Shown piece after piece: positions 25,426-34,948 of a stretch of DNA of 64,000 nt (position 1 is the stretch's first letter; each line of letters starts with the position of its first letter). This stretch comes from Pleurostoma richardsiae (taxonomy: Eukaryota; Ascomycota; Sordariomycetes; Calosphaeriales; Pleurostomataceae), in the NCBI GenBank assembly GCA_030052745.1, contig JANBVO010000001.1, forward strand, positions 2,170,001-2,234,000, in the 5' to 3' direction. The translations under genes were made by a program, and so were the position numbers. The notes below the pieces were generated by a model. The model searched no databases. It had not been told where the DNA came from and saw only the letters and a program-made list of their open reading frames with translations.

Positions 25426-25453
25426 GAAACTCATGGAACGTTCGGGCGGCTTC
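25426..25453. promoter_or_regulatory. Phased heat-shock element (distal)
   Basis: GAA/TTC units fall on a strict 5-base grid: GAA at 25426, GAA at 25436, TTC at 25441 and TTC at 25451, with gaps at 25431 and 25446. GAACGTTC at 25436-25443 is a perfect head-to-head pair. Known: trimeric HSF binds alternating nGAAn units spaced by 5 bases. It lies about 260-285 bases upstream of the TATA box of the small HSP. Confidence 0.8.
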
Positions 25454-25574
25454 GTGATATCTCGTGAATCTCCCACCATCTCACCCATCGCGCACCGTGA
25501 TGGCTGCCGTTGCTCTGCAGACGCGCCTCCCCCGCACTTTGACCCTCCGCTTTCCAATGGCCGAGACGGCACTC

Positions 25575-25598
25575 GAAAGTTCGAGGCCGCTTCGAGAA
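25575..25598. promoter_or_regulatory. Two heat-shock element pairs (proximal)
   Basis: GAAAGTTC (25575-25582) is a GAA-nn-TTC pair and TTCGAGAA (25591-25598) is a TTC-nn-GAA pair. The two pairs are one base off a common 5-base grid. They lie about 110-135 bases upstream of the TATA box at 25710, a typical HSF position. Confidence 0.8.
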
Positions 25599-25709
25599 GT
25601 CTCGCGACGCCTCCGCCATTACGTGTCATTTCCAGGCAATGGCGTTTCTCTGCCATTCGGGAAGCCTGGAGAAGCTGCGATCACGATGCGGCCTGCCGCC
25701 TCTCCCAGG

Positions 25710-25715
25710 TATAAA
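25710..25715 (+). promoter_or_regulatory. TATA box of the small heat-shock protein gene
   Basis: TATAAA lies 75 bases before the in-frame upstream ATG (25785) and about 200 before the conserved ATG (25908). A start site 30-60 bases downstream would place both ATGs in the mRNA. Confidence 0.75.
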
Positions 25716-25784
25716 GCTCCCTCGACCTGACCTCGAGTCTTGTCTCCTCTTCTTGATAACCAGACAAAAACCAAAAGACATTCA

Positions 25785-25907
25785 ATGCAACCTACTAGAA
25801 CAACAGTCACAAGAAGACTGCCTAGAGCGCTTCGCAACATCCGCAACAACAACAACAACAACATCAACACTCTTCACTTCGTGAGACCTCTCAGCACAAC
25901 ATCCAAT
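25785..25907 (+). other. In-frame upstream extension resembling a mitochondrial presequence
   Basis: The small-HSP frame stays open upstream, and an ATG at 25785 adds 41 residues: M-Q-P-T-R-T-T-V-T-R-R-L-P-R-A-L-R, then a (AAC)n-encoded Asn run, then R-P-L-S-T-T-S before the conserved start. The extension has several arginines, hydroxylated residues, no Asp or Glu, and a terminal R-P-L-S-T-T-S like mitochondrial processing regions. The context of this ATG is weak (T at -3), while the downstream ATG has A at -3. Leaky scanning could therefore yield both forms. It may equally be plain 5'UTR. Confidence 0.45.
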
Positions 25908-26552
25908 ATGTCTATCTTCCCGCGATCCTACTTTGGTTCCGACCCCAGCTTCACGCCGCTGTTCCGGCTCCTCGACGACTTCGACAGCTACAGCCGCGAG
26001 GTCCAGGGCACCGGCAACGGGCGCCAGGGCCGCCGCCAGCCGACGCCGACCTTCAACCCGCGCTTCGACGTGCGCGAGACGGAGTCGGCGTACGAGCTGC
26101 ACGGCGAGCTCCCGGGCATCGAGCGCGACAACATCACCATCGAGTTCACGGAGCCGCAGACCATCGTGATCCGCGGCCGCGTCGAGCGCCAGTACAGCTC
26201 GGGCACGCCGCCGGCGGGCCTGGTTGAGGGCGGCCCGCAGGCCAGCGGCGCCATCACCGCAGAGGGCGAGCCGCACCCATCGCACAAGGCGACCGTCGAG
26301 GACGAGGGCGCCGAGAAGAAGAACGGCGAGAAGCAGGTCGCCAAGAAGGAGGGCGAGCAGCAGCAGCAGCCGCAGCAGCCCGCCGAGAAGTTCTGGGTCT
26401 CCGAGCGCAGCATCGGCGAGTTCTCCCGGACCTTCTCGTTCCCGGGCCGCATCGACCAGGAGGGCGTGTCTGCCAACCTCACCAACGGCCTCCTGAGCAT
26501 CACGGTGCCGAAGGCGAAGAAGCATGAGAGCCGCCGCATTGCTGTCAACTAA
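25908..26552 (+). CDS. hsp30: Small heat-shock protein, Hsp30/Hsp20 family
   Basis: The gene is a single exon of 214 residues opening M-S-I-F-P-R-S-Y-F-G-S-D, typical of ascomycete Hsp30. The alpha-crystallin domain starts near residue 47 (F-N-P-R-F-D-V-R-E-T, Y-E-L-H-G-E-L-P-G-I, then I-T-I-E-F, I-V-I-R-G-R-V-E). It is interrupted by a long hydrophilic K/E/Q-rich insert (about residues 105-165). It resumes with F-W-V-S-E-R-S-I-G-E-F-S-R-T-F-S-F-P and N-G-L-L-S-I-T-V-P-K. Known role: ATP-independent holdase preventing aggregation of unfolded proteins. The promoter carries heat-shock elements and a TATA box, in line with heat induction. No intron is visible, as is common for heat-shock genes. 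Very high GC at third positions produces long antisense open frames, which I ignore. Confidence 0.95.
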   Translation: MSIFPRSYFGSDPSFTPLFRLLDDFDSYSREVQGTGNGRQGRRQPTPTFNPRFDVRETESAYELHGELPGIERDNITIEFTEPQTIVIRGRVERQYSSGTPPAGLVEGGPQASGAITAEGEPHPSHKATVEDEGAEKKNGEKQVAKKEGEQQQQPQQPAEKFWVSERSIGEFSRTFSFPGRIDQEGVSANLTNGLLSITVPKAKKHESRRIAVN

Positions 26553-27384
26553 ACGGCGTCGCTTGATTGTTTAGCATCACCATCCCTACGTCTTCGCCAC
26601 TCTTCGAAACTTTCACAAGCCCTCCTTTTACGATTTCTTCGCTCTGCGGACTTCACTCCTTCAGCGACTTTGCATTATTACTATCAACCTATATTAACGA
26701 CCTCACCGTTTTAACGACCATTCGGCGGACTTAATGAATCGATCCTTTGAAAAGCAAAGAGCTCTTTGTTGTGCATTGGGACGGAGTTGAAGGAACTGGC
26801 CTCGGCCTGGGCTTCTCGACGTCGGGTCTGGGTTCGAGGCTCACATCACCACTGTTGCTTTTGGCCTACCTAGGTAGTTTGCTATGGGAAAGGAAAGTTG
26901 GGGTTACTGAGTGGAGGCTTTGAGCAGCTCTTCTGCACTTTAACCTTGCTTAATTAACAGAATAAAAACATATTCCCAAAACTGAATCGTCTCCAGTGTG
27001 CCCTACAGTGTTGCAGTGACATGTATCGAGATACGTAGAGGTTGGAGCCCGATTGAGTAAGGTCGGGTATTTGGCGGGACAACGAGACAGGATGTATTGT
27101 ACAACTTGAGAGGCATCATATGTTTACTTCATGATTCCCGTCTCCATGTTGCAGTATGAACAAAACCGTAACATTCGCGCCATTCGGCATCCACAAACTG
27201 ACACCGGCAAGCATGCCGATGTCGTCAGCGGAGCCATACCCATCTCGGCAATAACGGCCGCTCCGCATCGGCAGCGCGATCGGCGATGCTACCCCCTGAT
27301 GTCCCGCACTCCCTCTCGGCATACGTAGAGTGCTTTTCCTTACCTGTGTCTCTCCTTTTACACTGTCTCACCCTATAGGTCGAC
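26553..27384. other. Intergenic interval between the small HSP and methyltransferase genes
   Basis: About 830 bases. The first 250 are the likely HSP 3'UTR/terminator region. A perfect 12-bp palindrome CTACCTAGGTAG lies at 26866-26877. No gene was recognised. Confidence 0.5.
26866..26877. repeat. Perfect palindrome CTACCTAGGTAG
   Basis: A 12-base perfect palindrome in non-coding DNA. Related words (CTACCTATCTAGGTAG, TACCTAGG, TTACCTAA) recur in other intergenic regions of the window. It may be a dispersed short palindromic element or a protein-binding site. Confidence 0.6.
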
Positions 27385-28690
27385 ATGCTGAAACTCGCAA
27401 GGCCGCGTGTCTTCTCCGAGTTACATCGAGGATCCCGTACCCTGCAGAGGACACTCCACCACTCACCCGCAGCAATGAGCACCGCCACCACGGCAGCAGC
27501 GGCGGCCCCGCCCCGCGCCCTCCCCGCCGCCGCGGCAGACGGCTTCGCCGACGCGGCCGCCTACGACGCCCACCGGCCCTCGTACCCGCCCGCAGCCGTG
27601 GACGCCTTCCTCTCCCGGCTGAGCCTGACCGCCCCGTCCGCGCCCGCCGGGCAGGGGAGGCGCGTCGTGGAGGTCGCGGCGGGCACGGGCAAGTTCACGG
27701 AGGTGCTGGCGGCGCGGCCGGAGGGGTTCGAGGTGCTGGCGGTGGAGCCGCACGAGGGGATGCGCGCGGAGCTGCGGCGCAAGGGGCTCGCAGGGGTGCA
27801 GGTGCGGGAGGGGTTCGCGGCGGAGATGCCGGTCGAGAGCGGGTGGGGGGACGGGGCGGTTGCGGCGCAGGCGTGGCATTGGTGAGTTCCGTGGTTCCTC
27901 TCCTCAAGTTTCCTCATCTGCAGGTGGTTAAAGATGGGGTTTGCGCGTGTGCATCCGACCCAGGGAAAGGCTGTAGCAGCGAAGAAGGTTTGCAGGACTT
28001 GACCGGGGAGAAGATGGGTGGGCTGGACAAGGGGACGAAAGATCGTAGGCTGACGGACGGGGTCGTGTGAAGGTTTGCCAACGAGGAATCTCTGGCGGAG
28101 ATACACCGCGTGCTGAAGCCGGGTGCCAAGTTCGGCATGATCTGGAACGTTGAGGATTGTATGTTGTTTCCCCCCTTCCTCGATGTATGATCGCTCTATC
28201 GTGATGGCTTCGGAGTCTTCACTCTTACATATCCTGGGCCCGGCCTGTTCCCTTTCTCCTAGTAGAAAGAGTCTGCGTAGCTGAACTTGAACCCTCGTGG
28301 GACACAGACAATAAGCCCGCCTCGTGGAAGGCCACCACCTCCTGGGAGAAGCTCCTCAACGAGTGGATTTTCGAGCGCGACGACGGCCTCCCGCGCTTCC
28401 GCGACGAGCAGTGGCGCGCCGTCTTCGCGCGGCAGAAGGACTCCCCCAGCCCGCTCTTCTCGGCGCCGCCCGCCGAGGAGAGGGTCCCCTGGACGGTGTG
28501 GCTGTCGGAAGACGCGCTGTGGGCGCGCTTCAACACGCTGAGCCAGGTGGCCGTGCTGAAGGGGGAGGAGCGGGCGGCAGCGGAGCGCACCTTCCGCGAG
28601 GCGATGGCGATGGAGGACGTGGAGAGGAACGAGAGGGGGGAGGTCGCAGTGCATGGTGTCACGTTCTTTGCTTGGACGGAGAGACTGTAG
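27385..28690 (+). CDS. Class I SAM-dependent methyltransferase
   Basis: Exons 27385-27881, 28073-28158 and 28308-28690 join in frame to 321 residues. A Y-D-A-H-R-P-S-Y-P motif precedes the Rossmann core. Motif I is V-V-E-V-A-A-G-T-G-K-F-T, the acidic end of strand 2 is V-E-P-H, and a post-motif segment A-A-Q-A-W-H-W crosses the first intron. L-K-P-G-A-K-F-G and I-W-N-V-E-D-Y-N follow. This matches the fungal and bacterial group around trans-aconitate/ubiquinone-type methyltransferases. The substrate is unknown. The first 30 residues are basic and amphipathic (M-L-K-L-A-R-P-R-V-F), then reach a second ATG at 27475. A mitochondrial form is possible. The first intron, 191 bases, is the longest in this gene. 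Confidence 0.85.
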
Positions 28691-28948
28691 CAAGTAGTAA
28701 GAGCAGGGTCATCATGGGTGGTTGGGGGATTGTTGATAGTGTCAAGCGTCATCTGCATTCGCGGCTGTCTAGAGGTTAGAATATAGACCGTCGTTCGATT
28801 CCCGTCTACCCTGTACGCCATGTTTAGACCATAAAAATCTGATGGCAGACGCATCGTCCTCTCGATTCCTCGGGTCGCCGGCCTCGATGACCACTAGCAT
28901 TCCAAAATCTCCTCCCATATTCGTCCCGTTCACTTCTGGTGGAGCGCC

Positions 28949-29350
28949 TCATGAGTCCGCCGAGATGTACATAACTGAAGCACGTCAGCAAAAATATGAA
29001 TGGGTCCAAAGCGTGAACTCCCCAAAGAGCCATGCCGTTTGGTCGAGACTCACCGTTGTTCCCCCGAACGAAGGCGTCGCCGTACGTCCGCCTCTTCGCC
29101 CCGTTGATGTACTCCTCCGTCTTCTCCAGCGCGATATTCATATAGCCATCAACCGACTGCAACTCGCCTGTGCCTTGAGGTCAGCAACAAAAGACTGGAG
29201 CGCGGAGGTGAGCACCGTGGTGCGCGAGGTATCCTACACACCCTTGTAGACGACGCCCGAGTTGAGCTTGACGGTGACGGGGTTGCCGATGATCTGGCTG
29301 AGGAAGCCCGATGGGTCCTTGCCCTCGTTTGTGGACGTCCCGTTCTCCAT
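28949..29350 (-). CDS. lsm6: U6 snRNA-associated Sm-like protein LSm6
   Basis: Minus-strand exons 29350-29242, 29167-29054 and 28974-28949 give 82 residues. It opens M-E-N-G-T-S-T-N-E-G-K-D-P-S and carries Sm motif 1 (F-L-S-Q-I-I-G, V-K-L-N-S-G-V-V-Y-K-G, D-G-Y-M-N-I-A-L) and Sm motif 2 (F-V-R-G-N-N-V-M-Y-I-S-A). The last exon is only 26 bases and supplies M-Y-I-S-A-D-S. Known role: member of the LSm2-8 ring on the U6 snRNA 3' end in the nucleus and of LSm1-7 in cytoplasmic decapping and decay. It is convergent with the methyltransferase gene. Confidence 0.95.
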
Positions 29351-30019
29351 ATCCAGTGAGTGCTGTGCTCGCTCAACTGAGTAGACCCGCTCAGAAGATG
29401 TGGTTGGTGAGTGACCTTCCTGAGCTTTGGTGAGGGTGATTGAGGTCAAGTGAGCCTGAGGAGGCATGTGGAGATCCACTCTTTGATGTTTGCTAGCCAA
29501 ACCTTTTTAACAGCATATATTCAGATAAACACAAAATATATGCAATGTTTCTGGGAATATGCAGTTAGAGCGTTGATCGCTACCAAACTCATCGTCCCTG
29601 AATTGAGGAGAAAGCGAGGTTTACATGAAGTGTCATACGTGGATTGTTCACTAGAGTAATAGACTGTATACAGCACTTTCTGAACAGCAATGGTGGTTGG
29701 TCTTCTCACGCCCACATTTGTATTCGCCCCTAGACACTCCACTCCCCTCGCTTCCTACCATGAGAGCCTACAGCTACCTGAAGAACATTTCTAATTTGCG
29801 GCTTAGACCGTATTGGACTGTATTGATGAGGTAGGTAGAACGATTCTCTAGAAATACCATGGAAGAGCCTGTTATCACCGTGGAATCAACGCCGAATCCC
29901 CCTCCACGCCAAACCGACGCCGACGCCGACCAACCCCTGAGTAAAAGCCAATGCTGAAACCAGCCCTCACAGTCCAATGAATCACGGACCATTCAAAAAA
30001 CTGCTATAGCCAGTATGCC
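29351..30019. other. LSM6 promoter and regulator 3' flank
   Basis: About 670 bases between two minus-strand genes. It must include the LSM6 promoter (proximal side) and the Zn2Cys6 gene 3'UTR. It is relatively AT-rich near 29500-29560. No further gene was recognised. Confidence 0.5.
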
Positions 30020-32497
30020 CTACTGCAGAAAGCTCCAGCTCCCATCCGCATCCCACATCACCTGGTCCGCCATGTCCCCCCTCAAGACGCTGTCGAAGAA
30101 CGTCGCATCCACGCCCTGGAACGCCCAGTCCTCCGCGCCAGCGACCAGGGTCGGCATCGCTACATGCGGGACGCCTCCGTGCGCCTCATTCTGGAAGCTG
30201 ATGAGCGGCAGCACGATCTGGTCGTGCGGCGGCCCGTCCTGCTGAGGATGTGGCGGCACGAAGCCCGCCTGCCAGCTCTGCTCGACGCCGAGCATGCTCG
30301 GCGCCACGGTCGAGGAGCCCGGTGTCAGGGCGTTGTTCCTCGCGGAGGCGCTGCTGCTACCACCGGACACCGACGGCGTGCTGGCGAGTGTCTGGGCCTG
30401 TAGTCTGACGAGAGTCTCGCGAGCGATGCGAACGGTGCCGAGGTAGGGGATGTCGAGCCGGAAGGACTGGCCGGGCCGGTCGCTGGCTGAGGCGGCTGCT
30501 TCATCGTCCTCGTTGACGTTGCTGGCCGAGTACGAGCCCGCGCCCTCAGCGGCATCAGCCTCAGCAGCGAGGAGGCTGCGGACGACGGCGGCGGTCTTCA
30601 TGGACAGCGCGTCGTGGCTCACGCGGTTGAGCTCGTCCATGGTGGCCATGGCGCGCTCGACGAGCGCGCGGTCCGTGAGCCGCTGGTGCGAGAGGACGTC
30701 GCCGAAGCTGTTGCGGTGGGAGTCGAGGTGCGCGAGCAGCAGGGCGAACGAGGCCGTGAAGGCGCAGAAGTCGACGAGGCGGCAGCAGTAGGCGACGCGC
30801 ACGAAGCCGCGGAAGGGCACGAACCGGCTCAGGACCTCGCGGCTCGCGTAGATGGACGTGATCTTGCTGTAGTCGTAGCGCCGCTCGAGCCCGTTGCGCA
30901 GCATGAAGGGCAGGTGCACGATGGTCAGGAGGTTGTAGTGGATGACCTGGCTCTGCGCGCGCAGGACCTCGGACAGGAGGCGCGGCGGGTCCATCGTCGC
31001 CCGCAGCTCTGGCGGGTCCCACCACCTCGCGGGCACGCTTTTGGCTGCCCTCTGCAGGTCGTAGTCGATGGCCTGCGTCGTTGCGAACTCGTTGTAGCTG
31101 GCCGTCTCGTTGCGCTCGATGATCCGCGCCGCGATGACCGCCTGGACCTTGTCCATCTTCTCCGTCGCCGTGCTGTCCATCATCGACTCTTCGGATGCGA
31201 AACTGTTGCTGCATATGCTGCTAGGTAGGCCGAGGAGCAGAGATAGGTAACGCTCGGCGTAGGCGATACGGAACCAGGTATCGGCCGGCGACACACGCGT
31301 ACCGAGATCGAGGAGCTTCATCGCACGCGGGTTGGCTCGGTGGAATCCCATGAACTGGGCGAGGCTGACTGCTCTCCTGAAGCACAACCAGGCTCGGCGG
31401 AGGTTACCCTCGTTGATGAGGTACAGACCTTCTAAGATAAGGCATTCTAGGCCTTCGACGGAATCCAGGAGCGTTTCGTTCGTGGTGACGAGGCTCGAGG
31501 CAAGATCCACGAACTTGGCTCTAATCTCCAACGGCGGATCAGTCAGGTCTAAGTGGCTGGTGTCGAAGTCCGGTTCGAGGCGCTGCAGGCAGATCGCGAG
31601 CTGCAGCAGCTTCCGGGCAAGGATGGTGGGATGACTTGTGACGGGAGGAAGAGTGGACAGTATCTCGGGCGGCAGCGCGGCGTCACTGAACAGCGTGCTG
31701 TACGGGTTGCATACGACCTGCAGAAACAAGTATGCTCCGCCAGTCTCGACAAGCCAGGTTGTATCGTGCTGAGAGGGAAACGCCGTGTAGAGGATTTGGC
31801 AGATCTTCTCATATTTACCATCCAGCATCGACGGGAACTCCGATGGGTCAAAGCCTGTATCTGCATATGAGGAGGATGGTGCCTTCGCAGCCCCTTCCCA
31901 GTGTCCACCAGGACGCGCAGGCTATTCGAAGTTAGTACAATACCACTGTACTCAGTCGAGGCAGATATTGAGTCTAGCTGAACTAGAGGACAGTCTACTG
32001 ACAATGGACATGTAGTTCCCTGGCAAAGGCGTGGGCTCCGCCGCGGCGGAGGAAGGGTGTGTAAAACCGCCCCTCTCAGTCCCCATCGGAGTCTCCGTAG
32101 GACGTTCGGGCTCATCCAGGGGGTCAAGGCCTTCGGGAAGGACTTTGTCTATCAGCTTCTCAAGGAGAGTCTCGACTCTCAGGAGTCTGCCCCTCATGTT
32201 GACGTCTTCGTCACCAGTCGGGGGGTCATAGCAGAACTCCTGGCTGATACAAGAGGTCCCTCGCCGTGTACAGGAGACACAGATTGGATCCCTGCTTGAG
32301 GCGTAGAAACAACGTATCTTGCGCCGTTTGCCTGGAAAGTTAATCGATCAGTTGGCCCGCACACCAGGGAAGACATCTTAATAGCCAGAGAGAGAAGGGT
32401 CGCTCCTACATTCCCAGCAGCTGCGCGTGCCCTTCCGCAATTTTCTCTTCGAAGCGGCCTCGCCATTCTCGGGTCTGGGTGATGTTGACGCGGACAT
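30020..32497 (-). CDS. Zn2Cys6 (fungal-type) transcription factor
   Basis: Minus-strand exons 32497-32410, 32331-32003 and 31921-30020 join to 772 residues. The zinc cluster is created across the first splice: C-W-E-C-K-R-R-K-I-R-C, nine residues, then C-V-S-C-T-R-R-G-T-S-C, giving CX2CX6CX9CX2CX6C with all six cysteines. A short linker and a coiled-coil-like dimerisation segment follow (L-L-R-V-E-T-L-L-E-K-L-I). The middle is the fungal regulatory homology region (A-W-L-C-F-R-R-A-V-S-L-A, then A-Y-A-E-R-Y-L-S-L-L-L-G-L-P). The C-terminus is S/A/Q-rich and ends in an acidic-aromatic tail. It is a nuclear DNA-binding regulator, probably dimeric; the target is unknown. No metabolic cluster lies directly beside it. 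Confidence 0.92.
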
Positions 32498-34948
32498 GCT
32501 GCCGAATGCCAATATCCGACGGTCGGGACCGTGCTACGTGAATCTCTCCGCGCCGTTCGGCGGTGGTTACTAATAAGTCACTTCATGGTCATAGGGAGTT
32601 TATAAGTCGTTGAGGCGGGCAGTCCGCTTCTCCTGATATTACTTCGTTGACTGAGAGTTGACGTTGCAGGATACCTCTCGGCTTTCGGCGGAGATGTTGA
32701 TGGCTCTTCCGCCGCTGCAATTGCTACAGGGGTGACAGGCCGCCTGATAGCGAGTTACTGCAGGGTGTCTCCCCGCTTAGCTCATGAAGTTGACAGCGCC
32801 ACTTGAGGTTGGGTGAGAATTCTGCCCCATATGATAGGCGACCCTCCGAGTCATGATCTCTTCTTTAATAATGCATCAGCAGTGCATCGCTCTTGCATGT
32901 ACGTTTGGATAAACTTCGTCCCAGTGAGACGGTCAAGATTCTGAGTAAACGCCAACCCCGGAACCGCAGCCCCCTGCAGCCCTACAAGGAGAGGTGGAGC
33001 AGCAAGGGCGCCTCGATTCGCATGTAGCTTGTTAACACGGCGCCTGGCTTGGCGCTACCTTATTTCTCCTGCAGAGCGGCCGCCTGTAGAACCACCATTC
33101 GTTAAGACGAGTCCTTCATTGGGAGGCCAGCAGCCGAGAGTCGATAGTCAAAGGTTGGGGTTTCTATAAAAAGTAGGGGCCACAGCCCCCAAACTGGGCT
33201 CCTGAATCCCCGGATCCCCTTGTTCTCGCACTAATTGAAGGGACGAGCGAGGGGACACAAGTCATTGGGCCTGCCATGCAACGATCATGACCACCTATCC
33301 AGTCTGGGTGTCTTTCGTCAAGACGCGTTTGTCGTGCTGGTCTGCCAAGACATGAGTCGGCCGTCATAGGATCAAGAAACTCGGCGTCTCCCACCTGACT
33401 GTCGACTTCCCGCGCCGGCTGACGAAGATCCACGCTTCGCACCAAGACGGATACAGCCAACGCCAAGCGCCAAGCGCCGAGCAAGCGAGGTAGCCCCTTT
33501 TATGTCCGGATCGGCGTCGAAGATGACTTGCCAGATGGCAATTCCGGCAGGAAGTCTTCGAAATCCGGGGCTGCTACATGCTGTTTCGCCTCTGGCCTCT
33601 GAGGAAGCGGTTCGCCGTCCACGTCTTGGCGATAGACTCAGCCCCGTCGCTGGACTATGACCGGCTGCACTTCATCGAATCGACAGGGAAGTCATCCGGC
33701 CCGAATATGACTGCCGCGAAATGCTGTTGTAAGTGAGGTCAGCGATCAGTGCAGCAGTAGTATCTGCATCGCCAGATATCCAATGTCGTTCCTCCATATT
33801 GTCATATCGCTGAGTATTTCCTGGTGGGAGAACACTTCCCGGGTTCCTAAGCTGAAGGAGCCGTCTTACTGTCTCCAGCAATGTATCGAAGTAGAACGAT
33901 CTTCTTCTATGTCTGGCGGCCGCTCGTTTCTCAAGAAATCAAGCTCCTCTGCGGTTTCTAACCGCCTTTCTCGAGACATCTGATTCATTCGAAAATCGTC
34001 AGCATTTTTAGCTGATTCAATGAGACAGTGCCTGTGAAGGCGTCGCTAGCGAGCCGTCAGAGGCTCAATGTATCGTCCGTAAATGGACCATGCCGGAAAG
34101 ATCGTTTATCAGTTGGAATGACTCTACTTTTCCTCGTCCAGGAAGAAACTGAAAGAGGAGCTGGGGCACTGGCTCGTCACTAAGAGAGGAACAAGAGACG
34201 ATAGAGACGGGATGACATGACGGAATCTAGAGAACAACCGGACAAGCAGGATGTTGGTCGTAACATGACGATTATGGATTATCGATGCAGAAAACGTCGT
34301 GCATTTGTTCGGGCATGCCCGCACGTCTGATGTTGGCCAAGAATCTGATAGTAGAGTACATATCTACCCTTCCTATCATGGTGTGGAGATGTGTATCGAG
34401 CTATCAAAAATGGTAAGGTAGTGTGGGACAGGTGAGGAGGAAGAACCCTGTTTCTTGTCCGTACCTACCTTAGTCTTTCCTGGTTGAAGCACAGTTCGTT
34501 TGCTCTTTACGTTGTCGACACTCCGAGGTATCACCGCCATGAGCCCATCTTGTCTGGATACCTGACCGCCGCAGCGTCCAGACCGCTCACCGATACGGTT
34601 GGGTGATAATGAAGAAATCGCGGACCCATCTAAGCACCGCAGTCGGGTGAGGCAGAGCGCAAAAGCATACCACCGCGCCCGTGAGTCACGGAATTCTCCA
34701 TCCCCTTTTTCGCGATACCGACTCGACTCACTCGGAGGCTCCTGCCCTTATCGCATAGCCCAGAAGACCTTATAAATTGCTTCCAATTCAGTGGAACGTC
34801 ATCTCTCGTGTCTCCTGCTGTTTTCTCTTCTCTTCTCCCTTCAGAGCATCTCCAAGAGATATCAGTTCCACGGCGTAGAACCGAGTGACCAAAAAAAATC
34901 CACTTTTGGAACTCCGGCCTTCATCGGCGAATCCCCACTTCTATCACA
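32498..34948. other. Divergent intergenic region, 2.45 kb
   Basis: This lies between the divergently transcribed Zn2Cys6 and nucleotidyltransferase-like genes. A TATA-like TATAAAT near 34771 and a CT-rich leader (34790-34850) suit the plus-strand gene. Open frames such as 33164-33484 (minus, hydrophobic start) have no recognisable family. No tRNA was seen. Confidence 0.5.

Noticed and set aside
28770-28815. tRNA-like text (GGTTAGAAT followed by GTTCGATTCCCG)
   Set aside because: The T-arm stem does not pair and no acceptor stem or anticodon arm of the right spacing could be built. At most a chance resemblance or a very decayed relic.
33164-33484. Minus-strand 106-codon frame with a hydrophobic start, as a possible small secreted protein
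   Set aside because: The hydrophobic stretch is weak, no cleavage site or cysteine pattern follows, and the nearby TATA-like word faces the other strand.
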